Shown here: in pieces, positions 1-11,139 of the stretch
Position numbering within the stretch: the stretch's first letter is position 1
Layout of the letters: each line of letters starts with the position of its first letter
Source: Diplonema japonicum
Taxonomy: Eukaryota > Euglenozoa > Diplonemea > Diplonemida > Diplonemidae
Direction of reading: 5' to 3'
DNA length: 64,000 nt
Assembly: GCA_964019335.1 (NCBI GenBank)
Contig: OZ025650.1
Location: 1 to 64,000 of the forward strand
Notes under the pieces: generated by a model
What the model saw: only the letters and a program-made list of their open reading frames with translations
Databases searched by the model: none
Told to the model about the DNA's origin: nothing
Made by a program: the position numbers and the translations under genes

Positions 1-2649
1 ATCCATACCCAGGATGTCGATAGCCTTGTTGCAGTGGTGCACTTCCAAGATGCTAGATGATCCTGTCGAAGTGCTCAAGATCCCCATCGGGGTTTCTGTT
101 TTAAAGTGGAACGAGTTGTTCAACCCCATGTGGTCTACATCGTGCACGAGGGCCGTGATCAACAGAACATAGCATTCCACCGGTTTGAGCTTCTCACACA
201 TTCTGTTGTGTCGCAAATAGCAGTACACAGTGTGGCATGTGTCAGCTGCGTGGAAGAAATTGTGGTAATGCACCATCCTGTAATTTAACCGCACCACTAC
301 CAAGAACCTGAGTAGTTTCTCCTCATTCACGCCTAGATCCCTGAAGCATCCTACGTCCTTGAACAGCTCCATCAGTACCAGGATCACCTTGTCGGGGTTC
401 CCTGTCCTCACGTCGTGCATGTTGAACTCCAAGCTCAAGCAATCTTCTCTTTCTTCTTCGGTGAGGCGCAGTTGTTTGTAAGGTGCCATGTCCTTATCGG
501 TGCATGTGTGGAAGTTCTTTGTCGACTCCGTGCTTGTTGAGCCCTGTGCCTGCAGCAGCATCATTGCGTTGTCGCGTGCTGAGACGGCGAATTGATAGAT
601 TTTGTTGTTGTAAAGAGAGACGCCCACGAACTCCGCGAAGTCAGAGAAGAGCATCTCGTCCTCTTTCGTGAAGACGTCCACTTTGTTGCGCTCGTTGAGC
701 TTGTTCTTCAGCTGGATCACAGCAACGACCTCGTCGTCGTGGTGCACAGGGCAGCACAGCAGGCTGTTTGTTTCGTATCCTGTTTTCTTGTCCGCTTTTT
801 TGTTGTAGCGGGGATCCAGGTTCACGTTCTTGATGTTCTCTGTTCTTCCCGACCTTGCAACAGCACCGATGATGCCCTCACCGATTGCTACGCGTTCTGA
901 CTCTAGCTCCTCGTCCTCCTCGCCGTCTGTGATGCCGAAGAGCTCGTTCTTCTCTTTGTCCACAAGGAACAAGTGGCATTTATCGGAATTCACCATCTCC
1001 TTCGCGCCTTGGATGATGTTTTGTACCACGTTCTCCGAGTCGCGCATGTCGGTGATCGCCAGCCGTCGCACTGAGGACATGATAGCCTGGTTCCTCGAGA
1101 GTGCCTGATGAAGGGTCCTGTGTTGCTTCAAGTTCCTCAATGACACTGCCACGAACACGCTAAAGCTGTTGAACAGCTTGACATCGTCGTCCGTGTAGGG
1201 CACCACCTTGCCACGGTGCTTCTTATTCGTCAGCTGTGCAATCGCCACGATACAGTTTTCATACCGCACAGGACAGCATAGAAGAGACTTTGTCTCGGGG
1301 GACAGCTCCTCCCTGCACCTCTGGAACAGGAAGTGGTCGTGAATGTTTGCAATGTTTAGGGGTTTTCCCTCTATGAGGACATGGTTCGCGATGTCCTTCC
1401 CAGGAGGGCCGGTCAGCTCTCCCTCCTCGTTCACAATGAATAGTGAGCATCCTTCGCTCTTGATCAGGTCCTTGGCAGACTCCATCACTGTGTACACAAG
1501 GTTATCGTTGTCGAAGTCGGCGCTTGAAATGAGCGTGCCAACCTTCAACAGCTCCTTGGCCCTTAGTTCTTGCCGTCTAGCGATGCTGTCCAAGATACCA
1601 CACCTCAGCAGAAGCGACGTTATCATTGCCACAGCTTCCAGGAGCTGGGTATCCCATTCTGCAAAACCTGGACCGCCTCTCTTGTTGACAAGTTGCATGA
1701 CACCAATAGCCTTGGAGTCCCTCAAGATAGGCACCGCCAGTAGATTCCTGACGTCTTCTTGCCTATTCTCGTCGCAGTCTGGCTGCAGCTCGCTGGAGGA
1801 CCTCCGGTAGTTAACTATGCCGCCTGTTAATATAACCATGCTGGCTGCGCGTTGTGGCTCCAAGCTAATATCAATAACGCCGACACCCCCCAGCTCAACA
1901 AGGGTGTCGTCGGCCTCTTCCTTGACCCATATCGTGCAGTCCTCCGAGCCCACGAGCTGTGCTGTCCGTGACTTGATGTAATTATACTTGTACTGCGAAG
2001 AGTCTTGCGGGATCGACGCAAGTTCAATGATTAGCGCGAGAAGCATGTCGTGGATAGCTTTGCTTCGCATCTGTCCCGTGAACAGCAACCTCTTGCACAC
2101 CATCGCAGTTGTGATCGCCTGCTGCTTGCGAATCCTTGGTGACGTCGCAGGACTCCCTGTCGGAGACCCATCTGTAAAACTGTTCTGCATGATTATCTTA
2201 TCTGCTGTGCTTGGGGTCGAGGTCCCTGAAAGGACGGTGGCGTGTATGGTGCCTTGAGGCATCTTCTGCTGAAGCTGGTTGAGTAGTCCTTGTGCTGCGG
2301 AAAGCTCCGAGTCGGTGAGCTTGCCCTCTTTTTGTGATAAAAGCGAACAGGCGTGGTCAAGCGACTCCTTGAGCCTTCCCTCAAGATCGGGGTTCAAGGG
2401 GTTAGGGATCAATGGGCTGAGGGGTCTTAGCTCAGATAGAGATGGAACACCCTGCATGCCCCTTGATGCTTTCAGAGAGGAGACTGCTTTTATATGTACC
2501 TTGCCAGGTGACAAAAGCGGTGTGGGATGAGGGGACACGGCTTTGGGCAGCATCTGCGGGGTACCTTTCAACCTCGCTAAACTCTCTTTCACAGCGCCCA
2601 GCTGGTCCCTGCTCGTCATCGGAGAAGGCGGCATGGACCCAACTACCAT
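1..2649 (-). CDS. GAF-domain cyclic nucleotide phosphodiesterase (C-terminus cut by window edge)
   Basis: Class I phosphodiesterase that hydrolyses cAMP and/or cGMP. An open minus-strand frame runs from ATG 2649 to the window edge, giving about 883 residues. After a disordered, Ser/Pro-rich N-terminus come three GAF-like modules (roughly residues 200-340, 350-500 and 515-690); the third has an NK...F...ED pattern. The catalytic domain starts near residue 740 and shows the metal-site motifs HNFFHAADTCH and HDVDHMGLNN. The rest of the catalytic domain lies outside the window. An acceptor AG at 2667-2668, preceded by TTTATTGATATCACC, favours ATG 2649; ATG 2634 is in frame and also possible. Kinetoplastid PDEB enzymes, which are flagellar, have two GAF domains, so three is unusual. 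Substrate and location are inferred from family only. Confidence 0.9.
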   Translation of the reverse strand, partial: MVVGSMPPSPMTSRDQLGAVKESLARLKGTPQMLPKAVSPHPTPLLSPGKVHIKAVSSLKASRGMQGVPSLSELRPLSPLIPNPLNPDLEGRLKESLDHACSLLSQKEGKLTDSELSAAQGLLNQLQQKMPQGTIHATVLSGTSTPSTADKIIMQNSFTDGSPTGSPATSPRIRKQQAITTAMVCKRLLFTGQMRSKAIHDMLLALIIELASIPQDSSQYKYNYIKSRTAQLVGSEDCTIWVKEEADDTLVELGGVGVIDISLEPQRAASMVILTGGIVNYRRSSSELQPDCDENRQEDVRNLLAVPILRDSKAIGVMQLVNKRGGPGFAEWDTQLLEAVAMITSLLLRCGILDSIARRQELRAKELLKVGTLISSADFDNDNLVYTVMESAKDLIKSEGCSLFIVNEEGELTGPPGKDIANHVLIEGKPLNIANIHDHFLFQRCREELSPETKSLLCCPVRYENCIVAIAQLTNKKHRGKVVPYTDDDVKLFNSFSVFVAVSLRNLKQHRTLHQALSRNQAIMSSVRRLAITDMRDSENVVQNIIQGAKEMVNSDKCHLFLVDKEKNELFGITDGEEDEELESERVAIGEGIIGAVARSGRTENIKNVNLDPRYNKKADKKTGYETNSLLCCPVHHDDEVVAVIQLKNKLNERNKVDVFTKEDEMLFSDFAEFVGVSLYNNKIYQFAVSARDNAMMLLQAQGSTSTESTKNFHTCTDKDMAPYKQLRLTEEEREDCLSLEFNMHDVRTGNPDKVILVLMELFKDVGCFRDLGVNEEKLLRFLVVVRLNYRMVHYHNFFHAADTCHTVYCYLRHNRMCEKLKPVECYVLLITALVHDVDHMGLNNSFHFKTETPMGILSTSTGSSSILEVHHCNKAIDILGMD

Positions 2650-2857
2650 ATGGTGCCTAACCCCACCTGGTGATATCAATAAAGACTCTGGTACAGGATG
2701 AGAAACACATAAAATAACAAAAAGAAATTCGATAAAATTCCAGCATGCCGATGCTCACTGTTTATAAAAGAAAGAGAAAACCCACAAAAAAATGGGGTTC
2801 TCTCTTTGGGTCGCTACACTATTTTTACGTTGAGTGCACCAACACCTGTGAGTGTAA

Positions 2858-5548
2858 TCATGTAAAATCCTTGATGTCAATGCCTTCGGTCGCGAGAAGC
2901 AAACGTTGTGTAAGAAGAGAGATAACCAAGGGGAGCAGGGTGATGCATGAAGGAGAAAGGTATGCAGAAAGGGAAGTGACGGCAAGGATGGGGAGGGTAA
3001 GGGGCGTGAAAGGGAGAAAGAGGGTAGGAACAACAACAGATGGTGTCAACCTGCGGGGCTTGCTGCCGTCCTTCACGGCGATCAGCTTGTATATCTCGTC
3101 AGCTACAAGAGACGTGTTAGACGAGCGAACCGAGTCTTCGTCAGACCGCTTCTTCACAACATGCAGGATTGAGTATAAGGCAAAGAGGAGGGTGCTTTCC
3201 TCGGTGATGCCCACCGAGGACAGTCTATTCTTCATGTCCGTCATGATCATGTCTCCAGACCCAAGGACGTTCCTTAGCCTCTCCACCTCTTCACCGTTCA
3301 CCTTCGCCATCATCAGGTTCGCTACGATTCTCAACACCAGCCGTTCCCCCTCCTCGCTGTTCTCCATCTCCTCACCTGACGTCGGTGCATATGCACTCAC
3401 TACCCTTTTGAGCACTGTGAGCCACTGCACTGCAGGCTTCAGCGGTGTGATCTTCTCTGATATATCCATGCTCCGTGCAGCGATTCCGCATTTTATGATG
3501 TACCACGACTCTGAGTGCGAGTCCCCAAAGCATGGACACTTTACTAGTGTAATGTCAACAGATAGCGCTGCCCGTACCCTGCAATCCGCCCCCATTGCCA
3601 CTAGCAACAGGAATGGGCGTATGAGGCCAGCCTTCTTTGCTAGTGTTTTGTAGTTCGACTGTCTTGACAGGTCTTCAATCAGAGTGCGCTGTTCATGTCC
3701 TCTAAAAATGAGATTCTTCGCCTCCGACAGAGACTCCCACGGCAATGAAAACGACGCGGTGAACAGCTGCTCACATTGCGCACAGAGCAGTTGTCCTGCC
3801 GTCATCCCCGCTGAGCACCGCACGCATTTTAATGTCCTTCTACAGCAGCTCTGACATCTGTAACTGTTGCGCATGCGCCCCTTACTCTCGATGTCATGTA
3901 GCGTGTCTTCGAAACACCATGAACACCATCCCTCGACTTCCCACGACTTGAGTGTTGCCTTTATGACCTCTGCGTCAGCAACCCACTGCTGCACCCCCCC
4001 ACTGCAGCGTGCGCAGTGCACATCGTCGAATGAATCCAAGGAGCCCCTGCTCATGCCGTCACTGCACTTCTTGCATTTCAATGTCCGTTTGTCACAGGAC
4101 AGACAACAATACGCGTCCCTCGAAAAGTCATTCGCCTTGCACAGAGTGTGGTTGGTGAGCAGCAAGCACCATGAACACCATCTGAGCAGCTGCTTCGGCC
4201 TACCACCCCAGTGGGGTATCACACCGTTATGCACAGCACAAAAGAGTGCAGTCTCGTGATGATGCTTGTTAGCCATGCTGGTGCAGAACGGATGCAGACA
4301 GGATACACCTATCTTCTTGCACCCTCGACACTGGTAAAGCGACCTCTTGGGGAAGGGCATTAAGAGGACAACAGTATGCTCCTCGTGAAGGTAGCATGAG
4401 GAACACCAACCATACCAATGGGGCTGCTTAGGTTTCTCAAGTTCTACTGGTGCTACCGAGAGGGACATCCCGTGTTGTACTGCGAGCGGGAGCTTCGTGA
4501 GGTGAGTAATACCTTCAGGAGTAATGGACACATCGCGGACATCAAGCGACGTGACCGACTCGCTAAGGCATCCTGACAGCACCTGTACGGCGTTCTCTTC
4601 AAACTTATTCCCACTCAGAGACAGTTCCTTCACACAGCTGTTCCCCCTTATTGCTTGAGATAGGGAAAATAACCCCTCGTTCCCTATCCCGTTGCACGAC
4701 AGGTCGATCGACTGCAACTTGCAACTAGAGCTTCTGAGCAAGTCGGCAAAGTACACTGCCCCCTCGCACTCGAGCATCCCTTTAGAGGAGCCCTTGAAAC
4801 CAAGTGAAGTGACAGAGCTTTGCAGGAGGTTCTCCGTTAGCTTCTTGATAAAATGTTTTCGGGGAATAAAGCTGTTGCCTCCTATGTCCAAGTCGCGGAC
4901 GAATGGTAGTGAGGCGAGCTTTACGAGGGAGGGCTCCGTGAGGGCATTGTCCGTGATGATGAGCGTTTTAAGGGTAGTGTTATGTCGCAGGGCCTCGTGC
5001 AGGGGTGGGATGGAGGAGTCGGTGATTCTGTTCTTCGAGACATCGAGGAGAGTGAGGCTTCCAGCATCCCTGAGGTGGGTAGAGAGTGCTAGAAGCCCTT
5101 CTGACATTATGATGTTTGCTGCAAGAGAGAGAGAAGTTAGGGAGGGGCAGTGCTGCAGCAGTGCAGCCACGCTGCAGCACCCCGCAGCGTTGAGGCGGTT
5201 TCCCGTCAGGTCAACAGATATCAGCGCTTTAGACAACGTCAACTGGTCACACAAGACACCGCACCATTCGTCTCCTAGCTTCTCGTATCGCAAGCTGACC
5301 ACAGGACTCCGTTGCACACCTTTCCCCAGTATTGTTCCTACTCGTGCCTCACCCCAAGCATCGTGGACCCTCTCCTCCTTTACCCGTCCCGCGCATGCTG
5401 CCGCTTCTTTCCCACATTCCCAATGTCCTGCCCACCCGCACCACCCACACTGCACACCGCCTCCGAAGATGGGCGCCACCCATTTGTCACAGCCATCGCA
5501 CCCTGCTGTGAGATAGCTCACCTTTCCAAAAAGGTGGTCGTTACGCAT
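2858..5548 (-). CDS. Leucine-rich repeat protein with cysteine-rich zinc-binding-like repeats
   Basis: 896 residues. The N-terminus (about 15-55) is Cys-rich, with several CxxC pairs. Residues about 70-350 are ribonuclease-inhibitor-type leucine-rich repeats (LTSLDVRD, LQSIDLSCNGIG, VKELSLSGNKF). Residues about 380-620 hold at least three related cysteine-rich units of the form WCSWC...H...YRCQSCCRRTLKCVRCSAGM, likely zinc-binding. The last ~60 residues are hydrophobic and could span a membrane. LRR domains usually bind proteins. I do not recognise a named family and assign no function. The start at 5548 follows an acceptor-like CTGCACTTAG. No internal intron is needed. Confidence 0.85.
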   Translation of the reverse strand: MRNDHLFGKVSYLTAGCDGCDKWVAPIFGGGVQCGWCGWAGHWECGKEAAACAGRVKEERVHDAWGEARVGTILGKGVQRSPVVSLRYEKLGDEWCGVLCDQLTLSKALISVDLTGNRLNAAGCCSVAALLQHCPSLTSLSLAANIIMSEGLLALSTHLRDAGSLTLLDVSKNRITDSSIPPLHEALRHNTTLKTLIITDNALTEPSLVKLASLPFVRDLDIGGNSFIPRKHFIKKLTENLLQSSVTSLGFKGSSKGMLECEGAVYFADLLRSSSCKLQSIDLSCNGIGNEGLFSLSQAIRGNSCVKELSLSGNKFEENAVQVLSGCLSESVTSLDVRDVSITPEGITHLTKLPLAVQHGMSLSVAPVELEKPKQPHWYGWCSSCYLHEEHTVVLLMPFPKRSLYQCRGCKKIGVSCLHPFCTSMANKHHHETALFCAVHNGVIPHWGGRPKQLLRWCSWCLLLTNHTLCKANDFSRDAYCCLSCDKRTLKCKKCSDGMSRGSLDSFDDVHCARCSGGVQQWVADAEVIKATLKSWEVEGWCSWCFEDTLHDIESKGRMRNSYRCQSCCRRTLKCVRCSAGMTAGQLLCAQCEQLFTASFSLPWESLSEAKNLIFRGHEQRTLIEDLSRQSNYKTLAKKAGLIRPFLLLVAMGADCRVRAALSVDITLVKCPCFGDSHSESWYIIKCGIAARSMDISEKITPLKPAVQWLTVLKRVVSAYAPTSGEEMENSEEGERLVLRIVANLMMAKVNGEEVERLRNVLGSGDMIMTDMKNRLSSVGITEESTLLFALYSILHVVKKRSDEDSVRSSNTSLVADEIYKLIAVKDGSKPRRLTPSVVVPTLFLPFTPLTLPILAVTSLSAYLSPSCITLLPLVISLLTQRLLLATEGIDIKDFT

Positions 5549-5624
5549 GTGTATCCTAAGTGCAGTCTGATGGGAATAGTTAGGATTCCAGAATACTCGT
5601 TACACATGTGATGTGCATCATGGT

Positions 5625-7058
5625 CTACTGCTTGCGTAAAAACCTAGAAAGAACCCATCCACCAGCCAGTAGAGCTGCTGTAGCACCCGTGATGCTCCCA
5701 ATCTGTTTAGTTCTAGCCTTTGCGTAGGGTTACATACCATCTTCATACGTTCCTGTTTGTAATAATCACGTTCTTCTTGGATCCATCCTGAGATGGGTTC
5801 ACCTGTTTCCGTGAGCTCTTGAAGGTCCTGTAATAGATGAAGTTGTTGTTGTTATGCGTCATACAGGAAGAGGGCCCAGTTCACCAGCCTCGCAAACGAC
5901 GTTCCAATCAGCCTCCCAGGATGGCACTACCTTATAGGCTAGCTGCTTGAGGGACAGACACGGGTCGTCTTTGAGCAATGTTTGAATGTGTTCCACTCTC
6001 CGCGCGCACTTCGCAGCGGATGCCGTGTCTGGCATGTTGTTGACAGTGAGGTGGCGCGTTAGGAAAGCCTCGATGTCCTCCGGCGACCATGCTGCTACCT
6101 CCTTGAGGAAGGTGTTTGAAAGGGGCTTCAAAGCACCAGGCATGGCCAAGCTGCATGGGTACCAGTATGAGCCGAAGCGGGAGTCGTCCTCCTCAAGGGA
6201 CAAGATGAGCTTGTCCTCTGCCAGGTCGCCAAAGGTCCTCGTGTTGTCAATCGCCATCAACTTAAAGCCGCCGCCATTCAGCTCCTGCACCATAAGATTG
6301 ACAGGGGTACCGTCACGTTGGAGAGTGACGATGTTGAGGAGGATGAGCTTCTCGAGGTACTCTTGCGAAGTGGTTTCGATAAGCTGGATGAAGTCGTAGT
6401 CGGTGGGGGTGGAGGAGAGGAGCAGAGTGTTGCCTTCGTCTGCAAGCTTACCTAGAGGAGTAGAGAGGAATGCAGACTGCAAGTCGCAGAAGCCTTTTTC
6501 GTTTGATAATGCAGACGCGATACCTGTACTCTCCCATGGGTTGCAGGCGATGAAGGCCTCTGCTGAGCAGTGCTCGACAGGGGGCGCAGCACCGCTGTAA
6601 AAATCGAAAAGCTCTCTCTGCAAGACATCCTTGAGGTTGTTCGTGGAAGGGCGCGAGCTGATTTTAAGGTCGACAGCAGTGGTAATGATGGGTGCAACAA
6701 CACCGTCGAGGCCTAGATACTCGGCGAGCTTGTAGTGCACCACCTCCCTGCGGCTTTTATCAGGGTACTGCCCGCGACACTTAACAACCGCCCTGTCACT
6801 GCCTGCTTCGACCACGGCTACCATTGCGCTGTGTTTGTGTGTCTGTATCATTGTGACCTCCCCTTTTTCTATGGGTGTTGCGAGGATCTGACTGATTCTT
6901 TCCTGCTCAACGCCATTCCTCCATGACTTCTTCGCAACCTCCTCCTGCATCTGGAGCAGCACCTTGCTTAGGTCGTCCGCTTCTTCTGGGCTCCATGACC
7001 CTTCTTTCATCCAATTCAAAACCTCCTCACATTTTGCTGTTGCGTCTTGGATCTTCAT
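5625..7058 (-). CDS. Type II PI4-kinase-like protein with C-terminal membrane tail
   Basis: Three exons: 7058-5865, 5827-5738 and 5702-5625; introns 5828-5864 (37 nt) and 5703-5737 (35 nt) both start GTATG and end in CAG. Splicing gives 453 residues; without it the frame stops one codon into the first intron. The core resembles the PI3/PI4-kinase fold, closest to type II PI4-kinases: LQRDGTPVNLMV matches their catalytic loop and LMAIDN their metal-binding AIDN. Such enzymes phosphorylate phosphatidylinositol on endosome/Golgi membranes. The last ~25 residues (IGSITGATAALLAGGWVLSR) form a hydrophobic tail anchor not typical of that family, and I see no palmitoylated Cys cluster. Actin-fragmin-kinase-like proteins are an alternative. 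The exon structure is firmer than the function. Confidence 0.75.
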
Positions 7059-7777
7059 TTTCCCTTCCTTCCTTTCCCTTTCGCTTGAAAAACAGAATGC
7101 TTTCAGAGTTTGCTTTGCTTGGGAAAGCTAAACGATCAAAAAAAAAAAAGGCGAACAAAAACAAATAAAAGGTTATTCTTTTTATCTTTCTGTCCCTCCC
7201 TCTCGTTTAACATTTCACAAAACAATGGTACAGACATGATGAGGGTATAAAAGAAAATCGATGAACCTCGGTGCAGGGGGGGAGGGGGGGGACCGTGCCG
7301 TTCTAATACAACAGTGGAAGGCAACAACAATATCGTGGTAGAAGCGGGGATTCTGCTGCACAAACAACGTTCCTAAGCGAAGTATGAGATTAAAGTGCTG
7401 CGTAAGAGTCATCCCTTCTTTTTTTTTTTCTTCCTCTTCTTCTTTATTCCTAAAAAAGAAAAAAATATATATAAAAAAAACCAGCTTACTTCATTATCAT
7501 TAGCTTCGCCGTGCGTGCTGTAGCATGTGATACAGATCCAGTGGGAAAGCATGTAGCACAGTCTTCTCTCTTTCGAAATTCCTTTTTCTTTTTTTTTTCC
7601 GAAAAAAAACGTTTTATCTTGTAAGACTCTCACTTTCTCCAAGAACACTAAGAGCAATATAAAAAAAAAAAGAAGAAGAAGCAAACGTGGGCGGAGGAGG
7701 TACACCTGCCTGCTGGCAAAAAGAAAAAGGGGGGGGGAAGAAAAAAATAAAATAAAATAAAAAATAACCAAACACTC

Positions 7778-8951
7778 CTATTCTTCAATCTCCTTTTCGA
7801 AAACGGCTCTCATCTCATTGACATGCTCGTTGACAGCATCCTGTGTGCGCTGTTTTCTTTTTCATTTCCCTGTCATACCTGAAGCTCCTGTAAATCGATG
7901 ACGTCGTTCGGCACGAGAGTCGCATCACTGGACCTACCCTCTGACATGAAGGGGTGGTTCAGAGAGTCTGCTGCAGTGGGGCGCTTCCAAGCATCCACCG
8001 AAAGGAGAGACAATACAAGGTTCTTGCCCTCCGCGCTTACCGATGCCCATTTGTCTTCAAACTTAGGAGGGAAGATGACTTTCTTCCACAACTCAGGATC
8101 ACGAGTCCACGGACGGAGAACCTCCTTGGGCCTACCAATGATTGGTGGGAAGCCACCGATAAGAAGGAAGTAAAATACCACACCACAAGCCCACAAATCG
8201 AGCTGCTTCACACTCTCCTTCGTCATCAAAATCTTTTGAATATCGTCAGCAGCCATGTCCAACCCAGCGATGGTACCGCTGACAATCTCAGGTGCCATGT
8301 ATGAGGAGCTTCCGAAAGGCGTGCACTGGTTGTTAATAACCTTTGCAATGCCGAAATCAGTCAGCTTCACATTATATGTGGCCCTGTCAATGAGAAGGTT
8401 CTCCGGTTTAATGTCTCTGTGAACAATGTCGTGGCTGTGCAGGTACGCCACCACCTCAAGAAGCGACTTCATGATTGAGATCACGTGTTGTTTGTGTATC
8501 CACATGTTATCCTTTCGCAGACCTCGGAGGAACTCCCACAGGTCGCAGTCCATCATTTCGTATACGTAGTACACGCTTTTCTCTGTTTTGATAATTTCGT
8601 ACAAGTGGACAATATTCGGGTGGTTTACCCTCCTCGTGATCTCGATCTCCTGAGCAAGCCACGCAGTCTTTATCCCAGTGTCGGCGTTCGCCTTGTGCAT
8701 TACCTTAATCGCCCTTATCTCTTCCTTTTCGTCTTTTGTCCACGCCTCGTACACCTTTGCAAAAGAGCCCTCGCACACCTGTCTCCCCATCTTGTACCTT
8801 TCCTCCACTGGACATTCGTAAATAGGCTTCTTCTCGTGTCCCACATCGCCATACCCTGTGTGTTGTGTTTATTTTGTTGTTGCATACGTTGCTTTGCTTC
8901 CATTTCCGCCTTAGCTTTGCTCGCCTCTCTGGCTTCTTTCTTGGGTGGCAT
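7778..8951 (-). CDS. CAMK-like serine/threonine protein kinase
   Basis: Three exons: 8951-8888, 8855-7879 and 7840-7778, with introns 8856-8887 (32 nt) and 7841-7878 (38 nt), both GTATG...CAG. The spliced length is 1104 nt, giving 367 residues. The kinase domain spans about residues 41-325: glycine loop CEGSFAKV (first and third glycines replaced by Cys and Ala), AIK lysine, HRDIKPENLL catalytic loop, DFG, MAPE, and the WACGVVFYFLL helix typical of CaM-kinase-like enzymes. A Lys/Glu-rich leader of about 20 residues precedes it, and the last exon encodes an acidic helix (VNEHVNEMRAVFEKEIEE). All catalytic residues are present, so it should be active. No calmodulin-binding or EF-hand region is obvious, and the substrate is unknown. 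Confidence 0.9.
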
Positions 8952-9097
8952 TTTTCTTAGTCTCCCCCCTTTTCTATCTCTTTTTCTTTTTTATGGCCCG
9001 ACCCTTGTGTTGCATTAAGTAGAAAAGAATCCACTCAGCATGTGTATGTACACAACAACAAAAAAGAAGAAGAAGCAAATGCAGAGGCTAACCTCAC

Positions 9098-11069
9098 TCA
9101 AGGTGTGTAGAGCCCATTAACAAAGCGCCCTTCGTACTTGGTGCCGTCGAGGTACCTGTGTGCATGTGTGGAGGTGCAGGGCATACGTGTAGACGCCTTG
9201 CCCGTGCATAACGCCGTTGACCATCTCGCCTTCATAGATGTCGGCAATAGTGGGGTTGCCTGCATCGTCAACGGAGCCGTTGGCAAAGGCGAACTTGCCA
9301 TAGCCGTCTAGGCGCTTCCCATCGGCCCACGTCCCTGTGATGCGGTCCCCGTTGGGCAACGAGAGTGTTGCTTGTCCATTCGGCTCGTCCCTCTGCCATG
9401 CACCATTGTACTCCGAGCCGTCCTTGTACAGGCATGTTCCCTTCCCTTCCCTCATCGATCCCTTCCACATCCCTGTGTACACATCCCCGTCCGCGTAATG
9501 CATTGTCCCCTTGCCGTCCAACCTTACGTCGTCGTGCCACACGCCTGTGAACTCATCCCCGTTAGGGTACAGCATCTTCCCTTTCCCGTTCTTCATCCCT
9601 TGGTTCCACAACCCTGTAAACACACCTGCGTCATTCCCGTGTTCGTCCACGTACGAGCATGTCCCTTCCCCGTTGGGATGGTTGTCTGACCACTGTCCTT
9701 TATACACAGTCCCTGTCGCGTACGTTACCACACCCTCCCCCTGCCGCTTCCCTTCGCTCCACTCGCCATCGTAGATATCACCCTCACTGTACTTCATGTA
9801 CCCGTTCCCATGCTGTTTGTTGAACAGCCATTGTCCTTTGTACGTGTCGCCGTTTGCATACTCACACGTACCCTCGCCACACCTTTCGTTGGCTTTGAAC
9901 CATCCCTTGTACTTGTCATTGTTCTCGCAGTGCTTCAGGCCGTGTCCATTCTGCTGGTCGTTCGCCCAATCCCCTTCGTACGTCTCGTTATTGCTATACG
10001 TACAGTGCCCAGATCCGTGGCGCATGTACCGTGTATCGTCCCACGACCCCACGTACACCCACTTGCCTGCTAGCTCGAACCTCCCCGGTTGGGTATCTGT
10101 CAGTACGCGTTCATCTTCTTTCCAGTACCCGTAAAAGATCACGGAGTTCGGCAGCACAAGGATCCCTTGGCCATGTCTTTTCCCATCCGCCCAGTCGCCC
10201 GTATATTTTCTTGCTTGTAGGTCAGTGTAGGTACCTTTACCATTACGTTCGTCATTCACCCAGTCACCGCTGTAGATAGTAGAGTCTGGGAAGGCTGCTG
10301 TTGCTGCCGAGACCATCTTGTCCGCCTCCCATTCTGCTGTCACTGTAACCCCTGATGCGTACTTGAAGGTCCCCTTGCCGCATCTCTTATTGCCCGACCA
10401 CCGTCCTTCGTATGACGTGCCGTCTGCATACGAGCAGGTACCCATCCCTTCTTTTACGTTGTCCCGCCACTCCCCCTCGTACACCATCCCGTTGTCGCGT
10501 GACAGAACGCCTTTCCCGTTCCTCTTGCCCAACCGCCAGTCGCCTTCGTAGTATTTGTCACTCCACTGATACCTCCCGTTGCCGTCCTTCTCTCCCTCCT
10601 TCCACTCGCCAATGTATGCGTCTCCATTGAAGTAGACACACTTTCCTTTCCCATGCCGCTTGTCTAGGAGCCACTCTCCCTCGTACTTGTTCCCTTCGGG
10701 AGTGGTCCACACGGCGGAGTATGTGTCCATTACAGTGTATGAAATGGTGATGAAGCTCACGCCCGACGTGGGTTGGTACACAACTGCAATGTATAGGTTG
10801 TCGCCAGTGAACTGCGGATCGATAGGGAGGATGTTGATGGTCTTTGCGGTGTCGGCACTCTCTGCCCGCCACAATGCATTCACCTCGCTGGGCTCTTTCT
10901 CATGCGACACGTACAGGTACGTCCTCCCGGCCGTGTTATTCTCATGCAGCGTGATCGTGTGCTGCGCTTTCTTGAAGCAGTGAATCACAAAGGTCTTCAC
11001 TGCAGCCCCATATGACACTTTGTGCTGCACCTCCACACTGTCCTGTAGTTCCACAGGTGGGTCATTCAT
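9098..11069 (-). CDS. MORN-repeat protein
   Basis: Two exons: 11069-9187 and 9155-9098. The 31-nt intron 9156-9186 (GTATGC...ACACAG) joins YTY to LDGTKYEGRFVNGLYTP and restores a final MORN repeat. The protein has 646 residues. The first ~115 form a beta-rich domain I cannot name; the rest is about 20 MORN repeats (YEGEW...GKG). MORN proteins bind lipids or other proteins and often scaffold the cytoskeleton, flagellar base or membrane contacts in protists. Nothing here points to one of those. The start follows an acceptor (TTCTTATTATTTACCCTAG). Confidence 0.92.
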
Positions 11070-11139
11070 CTTGTGTTTTATACAAACACCTTCTCTAGGG
11101 TAAATAATAAGAAACCAGGGTTACCAGAAAGGAAAATCT

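Noticed and set aside
7136-7771. Minus-strand frames in the spacer before the PI4-kinase-like gene
   Set aside because: They are made of homopolymer-encoded Phe/Leu/Lys runs and have no acceptor or motif; the spacer holds nothing else I recognise.
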